Shown: positions 43,183-44,906 of the stretch, piece after piece
Numbering within the stretch: position 1 is the stretch's first letter
Layout: each line of letters begins with the position of its first letter
Translations under genes and position numbers: made by a program
From: Penium margaritaceum
Lineage: Eukaryota > Streptophyta > Zygnematophyceae > Desmidiales > Peniaceae
Direction: 5' to 3'
Assembly: GCA_023375785.1 (NCBI GenBank)
Contig: SZWC01004757.1
Span: forward strand, 92,662-137,567
Length of the DNA stretch: 44,906 bases
The notes under the pieces: model-generated
The model's input: only the letters and a program-made list of their open reading frames with translations
Told to the model about the DNA's origin: nothing
Database searches by the model: none

Positions 43183-44750
43183 CTATCCGGCAGCCGCCTC
43201 TGCCTCGTTTGCTGCCGCCTCTACACATGCCTTGGCTACCGCTGCCTCATCCTCCTCGTCGTAAGCATCGCTGTACATGGACGTGTGAACTGTTGACACA
43301 TCCATTGTCACACGATTTGGGAATATGAGACGTGCAACATCATTCATGCGATGACCACGAAGGACATTTTGGGCAGAGAGGTAAGACAACATTGCTTGTA
43401 CTCCACTCAATGCAATGCTAGCAGATGCAATGCCACCCGATGCAATGCTTCCCAATGCAATTCCACCCGATGCAATGTCTTCCAATGCAATGCCACCCGA
43501 TGCAATGCCGCTTGATGCTATGCTATCCCTTGGCATTCGTCTGGCTGCCATGCTGCCTGCTCCTAACCCGCCTATTCCCAAACCGTCAGCTGCCATGCAA
43601 CCTGCTCCCATCCTCCGTGCTCCCAAGCCGTCAGCTACCATGCCGCCTGTTGCCAAGTTGACGGCTGCCATGCCACCGGTCCACATGCCTCCGGACCCCG
43701 TGCCGCCTGCTGCCATGCCGCTGGTCCCCATGCCTCCTCCTCCCATGCTGCCACTCTCCATGCCGCCGATCCCCATGCCTCCTCAACCTATGTTGCCAAC
43801 TGCCATGTAGTAAGCTCACATGCCGCGAGGTGCCATGCCGCCAGTTCCTATGCCGCCGGCTGCCATGTCGTCGGCTGCCATGTCGGCGACAGCATGCCAC
43901 CAGCTGCCATACTGCCAGTCCCCGTACCTCCTCCTCCCATGCCACCTACTGCCATGTCGCCAGCTCCCATGCCGCCTGCTGCCATACCACCAGTCCCTAT
44001 GCCGCCGGCTGCCATGCCGCCAGTCCCCATGCCGCCGGCTGCCATGTCGCCAGCTCCCATTCCGCCCACTGCCATGTCGCCCGTCCCCATCCCGCTGGCT
44101 GCCATGCCGCCGCTTCCCATGCCACCGCTAGTGCCGGCACCAGAGAAGCGCTGCCTGTCGAGGAACTTGACAACAGCAAGCTGCCCTTTGATTCCAATCT
44201 CCATGAGGCCCACCAGCCAGGTGCCCAGTGCAATGTTCTCGTCATGGTGGCGTACCATCTCTTGGAACCACATCTGCATGATGGAGTCCCGTCCTCCGAT
44301 GTCCACACCACGGTTGCGCCTACCTCCACCACTACCTTGGGAGTCACTAGTTGCCTCTATTCCACTACCATCCATAGCCTTGTTAGCATAATACGGACGG
44401 TCCTTCATGCACTTGTGCAGCCATGTACACCACTCTGGAGGCTCCCAACAGTCACCACCACTACGTTCGTATCATTTTTGCAAGGTTGTTTATCATTATT
44501 GCAGGTGCTTCATCTTCCACCTTGTGGCATCATATGAGCGCTTCCACGTGCACTCGGTCACTAAAACAAGATTGTCGTGGAGCATCTTGTACGGGCACTG
44601 GCCCTGACGCTTTGTTGCGTTGATCCAATCGACATCCACGACGTACCTCGCTTTTGCAATATCCGCTTACTCTTGCGTTGTCCAGGGCACACCGTTGGGA
44701 CTACGAGGATTGGAGCGTTGGCCATGCGACGTGCTCCCGTCCCCCGTCAT
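43183..44750 (-). pseudogene. Accessory ORF of PIF element 2 with pentad repeats (Myb/SANT-like candidate)
   Basis: In the minus reading a region near 44690-44510 gives VPWTTQE, a stop, then ARYVVDVDWINATKRQGQC and ECTWKRSYDATRWKMKHLQ, suggestive of a Myb/SANT-like domain. After three clustered stops (about 44498) it continues CWEPPEWCTWLHKC, MKDRPYYANKAMDGSG, MWFQEMVRHHDENIALGTW and LVGLMEIGIKGQLAVVKFLD (about 44280-44160). Then comes a long repeat in which every fifth residue is Met, Ile or Leu in a Gly/Ala context. The C-terminus is AMLSYLSAQNVLRGHRMND, RLIFPNRVTMDVS and an acidic/Ala-rich tail to the stop at 43183. A frameshift near 43890 and two stops within the repeat break it. It converges with the transposase, as in element 1. 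Confidence 0.5.
43400..44150 (-). repeat. 15-bp coding minisatellite (five-residue period)
   Basis: Degenerate 15-bp units run for about 750 bp, roughly 50 units. On the plus strand they read GCCATGCCGCCG-type in 43530-44150 and GATGCAATGCCACCC-type in 43410-43530. On the minus strand they encode pentads such as GGMAA, GGMGT, GDMAV and, at the C-terminal end, SGGIA/LGSIA. Confidence 0.9.
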
Positions 44751-44861
44751 TGTGCCAGCTCGCTCGTCGGTAGATCCGGGTAGAGGCGTTTCACCTATGC
44801 TGCTGTATAATTCAGTCCGGGCTGATGACTGAGAGCATGGCGATTCCTCCCTCTCAGCCGG

Positions 44862-44906
44862 GAGGGTGGAAGGGAGGGAGGGAGGGAGGTTGGGAGGGAG
44901 GGAGGG
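44862..44906 (+). repeat. GGGA-rich low-complexity tract at the window edge
   Basis: GGGAGGGA-type tetranucleotide repeat runs to the end of the window and continues outside it. Confidence 0.9.

Noticed and set aside
43400..44150. A classical pentapeptide-repeat (A-D/N-L-x-x) protein
   Set aside because: The period is five, but the positions around the central hydrophobic residue are Gly/Ala, not the family consensus. It is reported only as a coding minisatellite.

Overview
The window looks like nuclear DNA of a green plant or streptophyte alga. The only recognisable host gene is a plant-type CLC anion channel/transporter, and the rest is almost entirely transposable elements typical of plant genomes: Ty1/Copia, Ty3/Gypsy chromovirus, LINE, PIF/Harbinger, pogo/Tigger-type, a MULE-like foldback element and a hAT-type MITE. 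Heavy simple-repeat load and assembly gaps suggest a large, repeat-rich genome. A charophyte such as Chara would fit, but the species is inference.

Layout. 24-3640 (minus) holds the first two coding exons of a CLC gene that runs off the left edge, with a 1.8 kb intron packed with microsatellites. 4086-4882 is a TIR-ended element about 450 bp upstream of the CLC start codon. 4899-6815 is an almost perfect foldback element with a 10-bp target-site duplication. 9203-18053 is a degenerate Copia element with both LTRs, a tRNA-Met-type PBS, a polypurine tract and gag-PR-INT-RT-RNaseH in Copia order. 19430-21360 is a badly decayed Ty3/Gypsy pol. 21745-23431 (minus) is a broken pogo/Tigger-type transposase. 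26696-26884 (minus) is a possible LINE 3' tail. 27253-30230 is a decayed PIF/Harbinger element with transposase on plus and an accessory frame on minus. 31878-32330 is a complete 453-bp hAT-type MITE with an 8-bp TSD. 32552-37713 is a Gypsy chromovirus with a chromodomain, whose 3' LTR is cut off by a LINE fragment (37714 to about 40130). 41377-44750 is a second PIF/Harbinger element with the same convergent arrangement, whose minus-strand frame carries a long five-residue-period repeat.

None of the element genes has an intact reading frame here. Four single-N junctions are flanked by direct duplications of 217-312 bp. These look like unmerged contig ends rather than biology, and two of them fall in the Copia coding region.

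I did not find a cellular multi-gene system. The points most worth a second look are the CLC gene structure, the foldback element, the paired convergent PIF elements with the pentad-repeat frame, and the hAT-type MITE. Long stretches (6826-9202, 18054-19430, 23432-27252, 30250-31877) contain no gene I can support.
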